Below are positions 15,687-27,704 of a DNA stretch of 64,000 nucleotides, piece after piece. Each line of letters starts with the position of its first letter. Positions within the stretch are counted from its first letter, which is position 1. The position numbers were made by a program, and so were the translations under genes. The notes under the pieces were generated by a model that saw only the letters and a program-made list of their open reading frames with translations, searched no databases and was not told where the DNA came from. The stretch spans positions 372,001 through 436,000 of the forward strand of contig JAHRHY010000013.1 of NCBI GenBank assembly GCA_019671135.1. Reading direction: 5' to 3'. The DNA is from Linnemannia hyalina (lineage: Eukaryota > Mortierellomycota > Mortierellomycetes > Mortierellales > Mortierellaceae).

Positions 15687-16814
15687 CTACTGGCCACTCC
15701 AGGCACCTGGATGGTGCAACATGAGCTCTCGCCCAAAGGTCTTGTCTTGAGGAAGTGTCATAGTTGTCGATGACAGATCGGCCATGCTGTTGCTGCCCCT
15801 CCGCTGCTGATACAATGCCACATCACTCTGTCGTCGTCCTCCGTAGTAGTAGGGAGATGACCCATTACTTGCTCCAGAACCGGTCATCATTATCACATTG
15901 CCATTTCCGTACTGACCAACCAACGCTTGGGTTTGCAGACTGGTCGCCTTCCGCGAAATCGTCATTGCCGTCGTCGGTGACATGGGCATCGACATCCCGG
16001 ACATCGACATCCCAAACCCCTTGGCCATGCTCGAAGAAGGTGACAATGGCGACATCCCACCAAGACCATACCCACTTCCTCCAGGAGAGTGCAGACCGCC
16101 GCCGATTCCAGCCCCTCCGAAACCCGTACCACCGATCTTGGAATACGACCGCTGACGGACAAGGTGGAAATGGCTTCGTAGGGCGGGGACTTGACTGTTC
16201 GAGGGTTGGGGTCCAATATCGGTCATGATGTATTGGCGCAAGTCCGAGGTCCATTGGAAAGGGTTCAGGATGGGCGATATCGCGCCGCCGCCAGGAGATG
16301 ACATGGCTGATGACGAGGAGGAGTAGGATGCCGAAGGCGGGGAGGATGATGATGCGGACGAGCAGGAGGCGGAGGAAGGGGATGATGGAGAGAGGAAAGA
16401 TAGGTTGATTGACAGTCGGTTTGAGCGACCTCCAGCCTTCGTCATTGCCGCTTCTGTTGCTGTTGTTGCTGCTGTTGAAGACGGCGATGGTAGTGATGGT
16501 GATTCGGTATTATCGCCGTATGTCCACGACATGCTCTGCGTCTCGTCTTCAAAGCACCGCCCGTCGCTTTTGATATTTCTCTCATCATCGTCGTCGGCTC
16601 CGCTCCTAGTGATCAGGATATTCCTCCTCTCTTGCAGTGACAATGTTGATGCAAGCTGCTGTTGTGAGGAAGTCACTCCCTGAGAGATATCCTCGAACTC
16701 ATCTTCGTCGGGGAACTCGGGGATGGTGTGGAGGGGCATGTTAGGCGACATCAGTGACATCGAGGCGTCCAGATCCATATCTGTTGCAATCGTCAAGGTG
16801 TTGTTGTGTGCCAT
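15687..16814 (-). CDS. Unrecognised serine-rich low-complexity protein
   Basis: A single-exon frame of 375 codons plus stop, using the Met that begins MAHNNTLTIATDMDLDASM. The frame stays open upstream to another Met at 16970, but that stretch looks like leader sequence. I do not recognise the family. Residues 1-100 hold acidic motifs (PEFPDEDEFEDI, SGADDDDERN). A Ser-rich block (about residues 135-185) follows, then Gly/Met/Ser-rich segments and a short non-repetitive end (FGRELMLHHPGAWSGQ). No membrane segment, signal peptide or catalytic motif is visible, so it is probably largely disordered. Long open frame and biased but non-random composition support it being a gene; splicing at the 5' end cannot be excluded. 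Confidence 0.6.
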   Translation of the reverse strand: MAHNNTLTIATDMDLDASMSLMSPNMPLHTIPEFPDEDEFEDISQGVTSSQQQLASTLSLQERRNILITRSGADDDDERNIKSDGRCFEDETQSMSWTYGDNTESPSLPSPSSTAATTATEAAMTKAGGRSNRLSINLSFLSPSSPSSASCSSASSSSPPSASYSSSSSAMSSPGGGAISPILNPFQWTSDLRQYIMTDIGPQPSNSQVPALRSHFHLVRQRSYSKIGGTGFGGAGIGGGLHSPGGSGYGLGGMSPLSPSSSMAKGFGMSMSGMSMPMSPTTAMTISRKATSLQTQALVGQYGNGNVIMMTGSGASNGSSPYYYGGRRQSDVALYQQRRGSNSMADLSSTTMTLPQDKTFGRELMLHHPGAWSGQ

Positions 16815-19800
16815 GTTGGTGTATGTGGGTTGGATGTGGCCGTGCAAAAAAATTGGGTTTCTTGATGTGTCTGTTTGTGCCTGTTTGTCTTTGTCGCGCT
16901 CAGGCCAGGTGTGAGATATAAGAATCGGGTGAAAGGAAAAATGAGAACCTGTTTCGGATGCAACTGGCAAGAAAAGGAAAGAAAAGAGGGAAAGAAGAGA
17001 GGGAAAAAAGAGACGGGAAGGGAAAGAAGAATAGGGAGGACGAGGAAGGAAGGAGAGGGGGACTAGGAAGGAAGGATGATGTTTTGAGGGTCAGAGGGAG
17101 TGAGAGAGGAAAGTAGTGGGATGATGGATACAGTGGCGGATCTGGGGCGCAGAGGACGGATGGCGAAAGGAGTGGTCTGGTGAGTGACTGGATGACAAGG
17201 ACCAATGATCTCTTTGGAGCAAATGACAACGGTAAGAGAAATAAAAGGGATGCGAGATGAGGGAAGGTGACAGTTGATATGCAAGAAGAAGAGAGAGAGA
17301 GAGAGAGAGAGAAAGAATGACAAAGGGACTAATGAATGGATGATATCGAGCACGAGAACGAAATGGATGAAAGAGAAGAGAAGTGAAGAAGGAAGGGGAA
17401 CAAAAAGCACGAGCGGTCCTTTTATATGTTTGTAAGGATAACAAGGTATATGGATGGGGCATGGTTAAAATGTGATCTGACCTCGTGAAATGTCTCCAGG
17501 GCGATTGACCAGTACTTCTCCAGCTGTTTCCTTCTAAATGCTCATCCAAGCAGTCAACGTAGGTCCCATGGTACAGAGTACCATCTACCAGATCCTGATC
17601 GGTCTGCTGCTCCAAGAGAGAGAGAGAGAGTCCAATTGGTCTCACTTTCTCCATCCATATGCCCATGGACATGGGACCATGAAGAAGGTCGGGCTATCCT
17701 TCTCACTTTGAACAAGAGCGCCCGCCATCGACGAGCAAGAGAATCATGCAGAAACCAATAGAGGTAACAAGCGGGGATAGAGCAAATGAACACCACCCAT
17801 CACTGCACCAAGGGTGAATCAGTAGCACGTCTTTGAGGGATCCATTGGTGTCTTCTCATCCTCTCTTTTTTTATCTCAGGTACACATTCACTCTTACACA
17901 CCCATTTTCATCGCGCTTGATCCCAAGTGGCACCCATCATAGCTCCCAGATCGCTCAATTTGGCGTACTTTTTTTTGTTTCTGGTAAGCGCTCAACAAAA
18001 ACTCAGGCTTGGACCACATCTCGTACTCATTCATATTCTCTCTCAATGCCTCCTTCCTCCTTCTTCATTGTCCTCAGTTTTAGTTATTGTTCCTTTGAAA
18101 ACATAAAATAAGGATCAGCGCGTCTCCTTACTTCTTCCAAAGGCGAAATCAAACAAAAGCAAAAGAAAGGGCTCTACCATTGACACTGAATGAGCGAGCA
18201 AGCTTTGCACAAGCGAGGAGTGAAAAATAAATTCCAAAAAATCGGGCACCTATTGACTTTTAGGTCGTAATCCTGGTATGGGTTTATTGGGCATACCTAG
18301 GGAGATAGAAAGGCGAAAGAAAGGAGGAGGTAGATACACACCGTCCACCATGCTTCCTCTTCCCTTCAGACTCCTATAGTATTTCCGTGTCTCTGATCAA
18401 ATATCACTCTTTACTCTCTACTCCTCACCGAACACCGCCATAAAGGTCCAGTTTTACTCAGCAGGAGAGAACAAACAAACCAAAGCTGACATCTTATTGA
18501 CAGGAAACACTCCTGTCATCACCATGCCTGCAGTAAGCAAAGGGATGGTGGCTATTCTAAATCAATTGAAAAAAAAGGAAAGAATAGTACCAAGGGACCG
18601 ACAAAGTGTTTGAAAATAATGAGCATCAGGACGACGAAATAGTGAGGCAGCCAGGCCGGCATTTTAGATATTTTGGGTAGGATAACATTAGACATACTGC
18701 AACGGTTGGCCGAGGCGTGGTTCCTAATATTAGCTGCCGTCTCTCATTCCTTTGCTTGAGATGGATGGAGAGAAAAGCAAGGAAGGTATATCAAATAGCA
18801 AACAGAAAGAAGAGGAGAATATATTCTTTGAGCGCTGCTGCGATTACGGTCGGGGTCAGGTGCGAAAAAGAAGTGTGCATGTGCATGAAGTAGCGCGCCC
18901 ATTCACATTAAACGCAAGGCGGTCGATGCATTGATAAATGGGAAGATCGTGGTTCAAGCAGCGAAGGAGAGCTGAAAGTGTTATGAGCTAGAGGACCGGA
19001 TGGCTGGACGGGATCCGTTTTTTATGTTTACCCATAAAATATTAAAATATCCGATGTGATCGCAAGCCATCAAACGAGCTACACAATTAACAATGAACAT
19101 TGAGGAAGAGGATAGAGTAGGGAGGGAGTAAGAGGAAAAAGGGATACAAGCAAGAGATAAAAAATAAGGAGTTCCCGCGTGTAAGGAGGTACAACAACAG
19201 GAACTGTCCTCCCTCCAACCGTCTTTTGTTTCTCTTCGGTATGTGTATTACTACGCTCACATTAACTTTCAGCGACAAGGATAGCCAATGCAAACGATGG
19301 GAACAAGGACGGTGAACAAAAAGGATAGGAAAGGGGGGACAGAACTCCTCTGTTTCTTATTGAAGGAGGTTAAATGACCTTACAGAAGTTGGAGACAAAT
19401 AGAACATGATTTGATATGTACCGGGCGGAGTGCATAGATTACACATGCAACTTGTTATTTGCATTGTCTGATACACTTCCAATGCTTCATATTTTCCCGT
19501 AGGAGAACATATCAGGGAGTAAGAAAGGACAAAACAAAGGAGACATACATGCCTTGAAGTTATGTTCGTTTTAGACGCGATATTGTCTAAGGTCAGGAAA
19601 AGAAGGCAAGCCACAATAATGCTAGGATGTTTGCCACCAAGTTGAGGACTCATCAGTGACCGCCAATGGTCGAAACGTCGTTCCTCTTTGACGCGATAGC
19701 TGATCGATCGATGAGTGGGTGATACGGCCCGAACAGATTGTTTGACGCAAATAAGTGAGAGAAAGAGAGGGTTAGCTATTGCCTGACGATCAGTGCATAT

Positions 19801-20267
19801 TCTTATATCTCTTATGGCGCGCGAAGGAACGCTCTACCTTTTCGCAGATGTGAACATCGAGAACGCGACCCAACGGAACCCTCACACCACGTCTTCCTTA
19901 TTCGCTCCTGCTCCATCCAATCCCTGCCTATCTGTTTCTCCACAAACATCTTCTATTGCTCACTTTTTTGATGCACGCTGACTTTTTCTTTTTCTTTTTC
20001 TTTCTCTTTCTTAGCCACCTTTTGCTCTTTCCTCGCTCCCTTCTTTCCTTCTTTCCTTCTTTCCTTCTTTTTCTGTCACCCTTCCTCCACCCCTTGCTTC
20101 ACCCCTTGGTGCCCGACTCCCAACCAACACCACCCCCTCCCATACCTTGGTGTCATTCACCCTTCTCTTTCTGTCTCTTTCTCATACTCATTCACCTCTC
20201 TCCTCAGCAACCACACCTCACGTCACTCATTCTCCATTCCATCCTTGTCCTCTTACACACACAAAGA
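16815..20267. other. Large intergenic region (3.4 kb)
   Basis: Separates the minus-strand serine-rich gene from the plus-strand lectin gene, so it should hold both promoters. A (GA)n tract lies at about 17288-17313 and CTTT repeats at 19980-20080, just before the lectin leader. Frames inside are short and low-complexity; no gene is supported. Confidence 0.45.
17288..17313. repeat. (GA)n microsatellite
   Basis: Simple dinucleotide run in the intergenic region upstream of the serine-rich gene. Confidence 0.8.
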
Positions 20268-22635
20268 ATGAAGCCAACCACCCTCCTGGCACCCATCCTC
20301 TTCCTCTCCACAGCAATGGCCTGGGGGAGAGAAGCCCCTCCTAAAGCTAACCCTGACGACTTTGTCCTTCCTGCCGAGGGGCGTCGTTTCGACTACAAGC
20401 AGTCGTTGAAGAAGCCCTTTACGTATAATAACGAGGTGCCTTTCTGGAAAAACCATGGAAGTAAGTCTTCTTTTCTCCTATGACTCGTGTTTTAGTTGCC
20501 ATCCTGTGGAAACTAGCGTGAATAAGAAATAAGGGGGAGGAGATTCTAGCCAACGACTTTTAAACACACGAGCGGTTCCAAGGGCCTCTTGTTTGCTAAT
20601 GAGACCTATTTCACGTCCAACGATACCACTTTCCCAATGAACAATAGATGCATTTGTAGCGTTGGACTTTGTTAGGTTGGCGCCATCGGTGCCTCGTCTT
20701 CGAGGATCAATGTGGAGATTGACAGCGAACGAGTACAAGGACTGGGAGGTTGACTTTGCGTTCAAGGCCATGGGACAGGGTGGTGTGGGAGGCGGTCGAG
20801 GTCTTGCGTTTTGGTATGCTGAGGAACGGGCCGCCGATGGACCTGTGTTTGGAAACAAGGACAAATGGAAGGGACTGGGCGTCTTTATGGATTCTGCTGA
20901 TCCAGCCAATCAGGTACTTGCACACACTTGACTTCTCTTCTGTGGTTCTCACATATCGCCCTGCGCACGTACACACACACTCACGGAAACACTCGCACTC
21001 ACACGAAAAGCAGCATGCAAGGAGGATGTAGCATTGTCGATTATGCTACAAGGGAAAGGGGCGTATCTTTTGTTGTTCTCTTGGTTACAGGGGAACAATA
21101 TGTCAGTCATGTTACGCCTGTTGGTCCAACCAAATCATGCCAACTCAATTTGATGCCGAACTTTCTTGTCGCCACTTTCAGATTTCGTGTGAACACGAAC
21201 AAACAAAAAAAAGCACCACACGAATGTATATCTAACGATACCTCTATCTTTTGTGATGCGCGTGCGATTGACGGGAATGGCAATAGAGAACACACCCAGT
21301 TATCTATGGCCTCACAAACGATGGGACAAAGGAATTCCCCTCAAACCCTCCTGCCAACAGCATTGGTGGTTGTCTTCGGGATTACAAGAACTCGCCTGTT
21401 CCCGTCGTCATCCGGGTCTCGTACATTGACAAGACGCTGAAGGTCTCGGTCGATACCCTCAACGCGGGCAAGAAGTTGATCTCGTGCTTCGAGCAAAAGA
21501 ACATAGATCTCCCTACTGGATACCACTTTGGTTTCTCTGTAAGTGATCACGATACGTGTCATTGCGGGAACTACGAAAACAGTTGATACCTTACGATGTG
21601 CTGCTGACGCGAGTTTGCTTAATGTATACATTGAAAATAGGCAATGTCGTCAGAGACTGGTATGCCCGATGACCACGACTTATATTCATTCGAGGTGTTC
21701 GAGGTTAACCCTCCTCCAAGGAAAGGCGTAAGTGAGAAGTAATAACTGGCGTTTGTGCAAAGTGAGTTTGGATACGAATTTTTTTTTACTAATACCCGGT
21801 TCTTCATCCCACCTTCATAGGAACACTTGAGACCTCATGAGGCAGAAATGCTCAAGAAGGGACAGGAGGCCAAGGTCGACGAACAGGATAAGGCTACCTT
21901 CGAAGAAGTCCAAAAGATTGTGGCGGAGCAGGAACAAAAGCTCAAGGAATGGACCGATGGTCCCACATCTCTCTCTGCCGTAAGTTTTTCGATTGAGCAC
22001 CCACTACCTGTTTCAAACGGAGTAAATTGCTATTGTTTCTGTGACATGGTATTAACGTGAGCGATGCATCTTCACTTGACAAATAGGCACAATTGGCGTC
22101 AACGATTGGAGATACGCAGCACAGGATTGTAGAGTCACTGAATATTATTCACAAAAGGCTGGAGTCATTGGGAGCACCAGTGCAGCCTGTAGAGACGACA
22201 GCCCAGAGTCTGGAGGAGATATACCAAAAGATCAGCACCATGGCGGCGTCGTTGCAGGCGATGGAGAGCGTTGTTGAAGGCCTGGTCAGTCATATCAGGA
22301 CCCAGTCTGGGCAACAAAACTCGCCTGAGGTGACCAAGGTCTTGCATGAGGAGCTGAAGAACCTCAACAACAAGATGGATTACATGGATGTAAGTATTTG
22401 TCACATTTGTTTCATATTGATGTTGGTACGAGATCAATTGCTAAAATGTTATCGTTTTGTTTTCTGTGAATAGGTGCGTCAATCGACGCAGCATAGGGTG
22501 ACACAGGAACGACTTTCGAGCTCTAGGTCGTGGGTGACCTATGTTGTGTTTTTGATTCTTCTCCAGGCGGGAGCAGCAGCGGCGTATTCCTGGTACAAGA
22601 AGCGCATTGAATTGAGCGACAAGAAGTTTATCTAG
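20268..22635 (+). CDS. L-type lectin ER-Golgi cargo receptor (ERGIC-53/Emp47-like)
   Basis: Membrane lectin that escorts glycoproteins between ER and Golgi. Seven exons: 20268-20460, 20648-20913, 21287-21538, 21641-21727, 21821-21979, 22087-22389 and 22474-22635; 473 residues. A signal peptide (MKPTTLLAPILFLSTAMA) is followed by an L-type lectin domain (~30-265) with GLAFWYAEERAADGPVFGN, GLGVFMDSADPANQ and LPTGYHFGFSAMS. A helical coiled-coil-like region (~265-425) comes next, then one membrane span (WVTYVVFLILLQAGAAAAYSW) and a short tail ending KKFI, a KKxx COPI retrieval signal like the KKFF of ERGIC-53. Oddity: the residue before GLAFW, Asp in ERGIC-53 (GDGLxxW), is Arg here (GGGRGLAFW). 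Intron 2 is long (373 bp). An AATAAA lies about 27 bp after the stop. Confidence 0.9.
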
Positions 22636-24467
22636 ATGCTTGGTGGCAAAATCGAGCGCAAAGGAATAAAAGAAAGATCATGATCACGTGCAAGAATACG
22701 CGCTGGTTGTGTTTGTTGACAGATGGGTTTTTTCTCTTTGGGTCTCCTCCCCTCCTTCTCGCCTTTCTCGCGGTGACTCTTGTTTCCACTCTCCTCCTTT
22801 TTTTGTTCCTCTTCTCTCTCCCTCTCGCTCTCTCTCTTCCACACCAACACCCACGTTAAAATATTATTCAGCTTGCCTTCCCAAAACGGTACGTCTGCTA
22901 GCCCTCATGTCCATAAGTAGATGACAATTGTCTTCTCTTCTTGGGTCAACTCTCTCTCTCTTTACTTTCATTACACTCCCAGCACTCTCTTTTGTTACTC
23001 TCCCACACTACTCCTACAGGAAACACACACACTCTCTTCTTTTTTGCTCTTTCATTTCTCGCTTACATTGTCGAGCCTCTTAACAAAAGGGTAGCTCATC
23101 CTGGAAAACAATACAAAACGTACGCAGTTCACAACAACAACAACTCACCACAACAACCAAACAACAATGAGGACGAAACAGCAGGAAGGTTGCAGCAGGG
23201 AGTCTGCCTCACAGCAGCCTCATCACCTTGCTTCCAACAACAATAAGCAACAACAACAGGCTTGTTTTTTTTGTTACAAAGAATGAAGCCCTCGCAGCGA
23301 TCGGCCTTTTCATGACGATCAAAAGCACTACGACGCTGGAGGTGCATCACAGTTCACGGTCAAACGATAACAAGAGAGGGAGACAAACAACAATCAATGA
23401 ATTCAAAGCAGCAAACAAAAAAGAGTCGATGGCTCAGTGAATGACTTTGGGCTCGTTTTTCTTTCTTGACTGGGGGTCGCTCTTTTGTTTTGTGGCTGTA
23501 CTTGGCACCATGACCTCACTATGAAAAGAGAAAAGCGAGAGTGCAGGAATGAGCAGAAGGAGAGTGGATGGATCTGCAGCGAACAAAAGAAAGAACTTGT
23601 TTTTATTGTCCTTTTTGTTTCCCTTTTATTGACCACGAGTATGCGGTATGAGTGGTGTGGCACTGGCGGGCGTGAACAAAGGTGGGTGAGAAAGTGGGTT
23701 GGGGATTTGATGTGGGAGGGAAGGCAGAAGCTCCTTCTGGATTTTCTTTTTGTTCAATCAAATGAAAAGTAGAAAAGCGGGCGCGGCTTTATTCATTCAT
23801 ACCCCTGCCTGCGGACTGGGCGATGAAGCTGTTGTTACTGGCAACTGCGTGTGGTTGTGGTGATTGTGGATGAGAGTATCCAGATCGCCTGTTGTTAATG
23901 TTGAATAGACTTTTTACTGTTTTCAGTTGCTTTGGTGTTTCCACCCTCCGTCAACCCTCATTCTTCCTTTTTGACAACTTTTTTTTATTCTCACACTCTG
24001 TTATCCTCCGAGCAAACATGGTGATGAAGAGTGAGGAGGACAAAAAAAAGTTCAGAAACAAAGGTCTTGTTTACATTGTCGCAGGTTATTTTGCTGGGCC
24101 AAAAAAATATATTCTCCTAACCATTTCTCACAGAGCCAAGATAAGAGGAAACAACTTTTGGGTGTGTGGGTGGGAGGGACTCTTCTTGACAAGAATGGAA
24201 TCTCGTGCCCGATGGCACAGCTCAAAGAAGATGCAATGAAATGGGGTCGCCAGTTCATATATCCGTACTTCGCTCAATTCTCCCTAACCATGTATTATTC
24301 TTGTTCATTTCTCTTCATTTTGCTCATGTTTCTTTGTCTTTTTCTCTTTCTGTTCTTTCTAGACTATCCCATAACAAGCAAGCAAAAAAGAGCACGCAAA
24401 AGGAACAACCGATCCCCTACACCAACCCTTTTTCTTTCGACAACTTTTCGACTCTTTCATTTGCACC
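22636..24467. other. Intergenic between lectin and MADS-box genes
   Basis: CT-rich and CAA-rich simple sequence near 22740-23260; no recognisable gene. The last ~100 bp form a pyrimidine/AC-rich leader before the MADS-box start. Confidence 0.5.
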
Positions 24468-25492
24468 ATGAGCGCAAAGAGGAGTCAAGCCCAGTCCATC
24501 GGTAGCCCCACCTCCAGCACAGGAAACGGAGAGGGCAATTCGAACGGAAGCGATCAGCACCTCGACAAAAAGTTCAAGCAGGTTCACGGCGACGGCGACG
24601 GCGACGATGACGAGGATGATGATGATGACGAGGATGCACCCAAGAGCGGAAAACGCGCCGGTCGCCGCAAGATCAAGATTGAGTACATCGAAGACAAGAG
24701 CAGACGCCACATCACCTTTTCCAAGCGAAAGTCCGGCATCATGAAGAAGGTAATTTGCAAACACCGGCAAGGATATCTCCGTTGTGTTTTGGTTTTGATA
24801 TTCTTCAGGAGATGAAGATCAAGAGTGTAGATACATGGGGGAAGGAAAGTAAACTCTTTTTCTATGTGGCGCTGAACAGTCAAAGGCAGGAAGGCGGGAT
24901 GGGCGAGACAAACGATATATTATATTGTGGTCTTTATTATATTGCATGCTGGCAGTTTGCACGGAAGTGTTCGGTGCACGCTTTCCATTGGTCCTGACGC
25001 TTCCGAACTACGCACCAAACAAATTTTGCTCACGTCATGCCACATTTTGTTGTTCTTTTTTTTCACTTGGTAGGCGTTTGAACTGAGCACCCTCACAGGA
25101 ACCCAGGTCCTCTTGCTTGTTGTCTCAGAAACAGGACTCGTGTACACCTTCACGACGCCCAAGCTGCAACCTCTTGTCACAAAGGCCGAAGGAAAGAATC
25201 TTATCCAGGCCTGTCTACATGCCCCCGACAAGGAAGCCTCACCTGTAGGTTCCTCTTATTTCACTATTTGTGTGCTCTATGCAACCCTGTGTTCTCTGTT
25301 CTATTGCAAGGGCTGACATCCTATGCGATTATCGTCATTATATAGGAGGCTCCCGATCAAGCATCTCCAGAGGCAACACCAGCACCCGAATATGAAGATC
25401 CTCAGGCGGCGACCCCTCAGAGTGCACCAGGAGCTTCCCAGGGGCAATCTTCGCCCCCTCAGCCTTCACCCCAACAGCAGCAGCAGCAATAT

Positions 25493-25527
<35 letters not shown>

Positions 25528-25870
25528 ACAGCAGGCACAGCAGGGACACCCTCCACCTCCACTTCAAGGGCAGCCTTCGGGAGGATATGGAAGTTCGTCA
25601 GCGATGAGTGTGCCCAGCTATCCTCACCCATACAGCCATATCCCCTTCCCCTCGCAGTACAACTACCCAACAGTGGGATTGCATTATCAGAACGCGCCAC
25701 CTAATGCACCACCCAACTATGGCGGCAACCAGTACTGGTCAGGACCTCCACCTCAGCAACAACAACAGGCACCCCCACAGCAGACTCAACAACAGCAGCA
25801 GCCTGCAGCGAACACGGGACCTTCTCAAACGACGGCACAACTGAAGGGAGGACGTAAATCCGGGAAATAA
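24468..25870 (+). CDS. SRF/Mcm1-type MADS-box transcription factor
   Basis: DNA-binding regulator of the serum-response-factor class; binds CArG-like sites as a dimer in the nucleus. Exons 24468-24749, 25074-25244 and 25346-25870; 325 residues. The MADS box covers ~62-120: GRRKIKIEYIEDKSRRHITF, SKRKSGIMKK, then across intron 1 AFELSTLTGTQVLLLVVSET, with GLVYTFTTPKLQPLV as the SAM-like extension typical of Mcm1/SRF. It is preceded by an acidic run (DGDGDDDEDDDDDED, ~42-56). The C-terminal half is Gln/Pro-rich with a long poly-Q, as in many activation domains. Intron 1 (324 bp) splits the MADS box and is long for this region. Which target genes it controls cannot be read here. Confidence 0.93.
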
Positions 25871-27704
25871 GGCGCCTCGGTACGTGTGGTTCGGAAGTGT
25901 TGTACTACGCACGGGCGAATTATCATCGTCTATGTGTATGTCAATGCGTCGGTCATCACATCAACAATCGACAGCAACATCAAAAGTAACAAAAAGACAA
26001 CAAAACAAGGACAAAGCAAGACAATCTGCAACAACCAGCAAAACCAGAAACGTATGTGTGTGTATCGCATTCTCACCATGCGTGTGTAATAACAAGCAAA
26101 TCAAGAACAGTTTTCCATTGCAAAATAAAAAATTCACGGCAAAGATACAAAACGATGAGGCGGTGGTAAAAGAAGTTGGCGAATCCTTTTTAGTTTTGAG
26201 ACGTGGGCTGACAGGGTGGTTTGAGTCGGACTTTTTTTTTTGTTGGGATGTTTCATTCTTTTGGTTGACAGGGAGGGAATGTGGCAGCGATCGATGGATG
26301 ACCGATGGTTGCTCTCGCGTTGGTGTCAATTGCAGTAGGTAAGAGGGTGAGGTTCTTGGAGATTTCGGATGTCAGGCTGTTTTTTTTGTATATACAGGGA
26401 AGAATCGGCAATTGGTTTTTGTGAGCCAAATTGACCAATAGTCGTTTTTCCCATGGCGTAGGAGGAGAACAGTACAGTACAATATGTGTTTGTTGTTTAT
26501 TTGTCTGGACATGTGCGGCTCAAAAGGGAACAAGGTTTATTTTCTTTAGGTGTTGCCACAAGGGGAAGAGAAAGAAGTGGATTCTAGAGGCAGGGCAGCT
26601 ATTCGATTGGTGGGTTGTGATAAGGTATTGGTGTCCAGGGCTAGTGGAGTGTTCAGTACTTTTGTTTGCTGACATGCGTACAAGGGCTCATCAGTCCAGG
26701 ATAGTTCTTACATTATGTTATGTGAAGAGACCTGGAGCCAGGTATGAATCAGGGATTATTATTATCATTATTACTATTATTATTATTATTTTCGTGCGTT
26801 GAGAAAAAGGAGGTGGAATTCTTTCGTTGTGGTTTAGTTGGTGGCAACGAACAGTAGATAAGATGTGGTCAAATCATTTGGAGTGGATGCATGATGCTGG
26901 GTGTGAGGGCATTCTTTTTCGAGGCCAGTATTTGCGTCAGGCAGGACAATAAGGCAAGGCAGGCTGCAGTTGTATCTGAAAAGAAAATCGCTCAAGGCAA
27001 ACAACAGCAAGGAGAGCACGACGATATGAGGATGAGGTGAGGTATGAAGGTATTGTGTGTATGAGTGCGGCATTAATGTAAAAAAAAAACCTCATTTCGC
27101 AGGAGTCATTTCCGTTTGGTGAACCTGTAAAGAAGAAAGGGGGAAAAAAAAGGAACAAAGAAAAAGAGCTCATCCTTCCTAAACCCCGCTTACTATCCCT
27201 GTCGTTTTTTGCGCACTGTTCAGTTCTCATATGCAACCATTTTAGGGGGGGGGGGGGGGGGGGGGGAGGGAATAGAAAGTAAGGAAAACGACGAGAAAAG
27301 AAGGGAAGGCGTGTCAACAAAAGCACGCAATGGTCTTCGTGTGGTGCGCTACAGGAACGGCATGAATAGTAAATAACAAAGCGCTCTCACACTCCAAAGA
27401 TGAAAATATGTAAAGATCGATGCCGTGCGCGATAATCTTTTTTTTTTTTTTTGTCGCGAAGCTTTCTTTCGCTTGTGCCGTGGTGCACGTTGTGTGTGTG
27501 TCTGTGTGGAAAAGGTTCAAATAGGCCCATCGTCCTTTCTTGTCTTGCTTCCTACTTTTCACTCACACTTCTTCTTCCTCATTCATCTTCCTAAGAACTC
27601 CACCTTCTCAACAAAAAAAAAGAGCACGCGCACTTACCTTCACTCCTTCTCATTCCTCAGCAACTCCCATTCCTTTTTTTTTCGTGCAACACTTTTTGTT
27701 AGCA
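25871..27704. other. Intergenic between MADS-box and first F-box gene
   Basis: No gene supported. It holds a TTA/ATT microsatellite near 26755-26790, a run of 22 G at 27245-27266, a T-run near 27440, and the pyrimidine-rich leader of the F-box gene. Confidence 0.5.
27245..27266 (+). repeat. Poly-G run (22 G)
   Basis: An uninterrupted run of 22 G, then A and GGG. It could form G-quadruplex DNA; it lies about 440 bp upstream of the F-box gene start. Confidence 0.85.

Noticed and set aside
17091..17796. Two minus-strand open frames upstream of the serine-rich gene
   Set aside because: Composition is leader-like (Ser/Leu/Pro/His from CT-rich DNA), there is no recognisable domain, and splice joins to the downstream gene are not convincing.
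21107..21295. Open frame inside lectin intron 2 as an exon
   Set aside because: The exon 2 to exon 3 join (CAG|AGA) already gives an in-frame lectin domain; inserting this stretch breaks the frame.
27540..27704. Longer N-terminus for the first F-box gene starting at 27540
   Set aside because: The added peptide is translated CT-rich leader; the Met at 27705 sits directly before plausible protein sequence.
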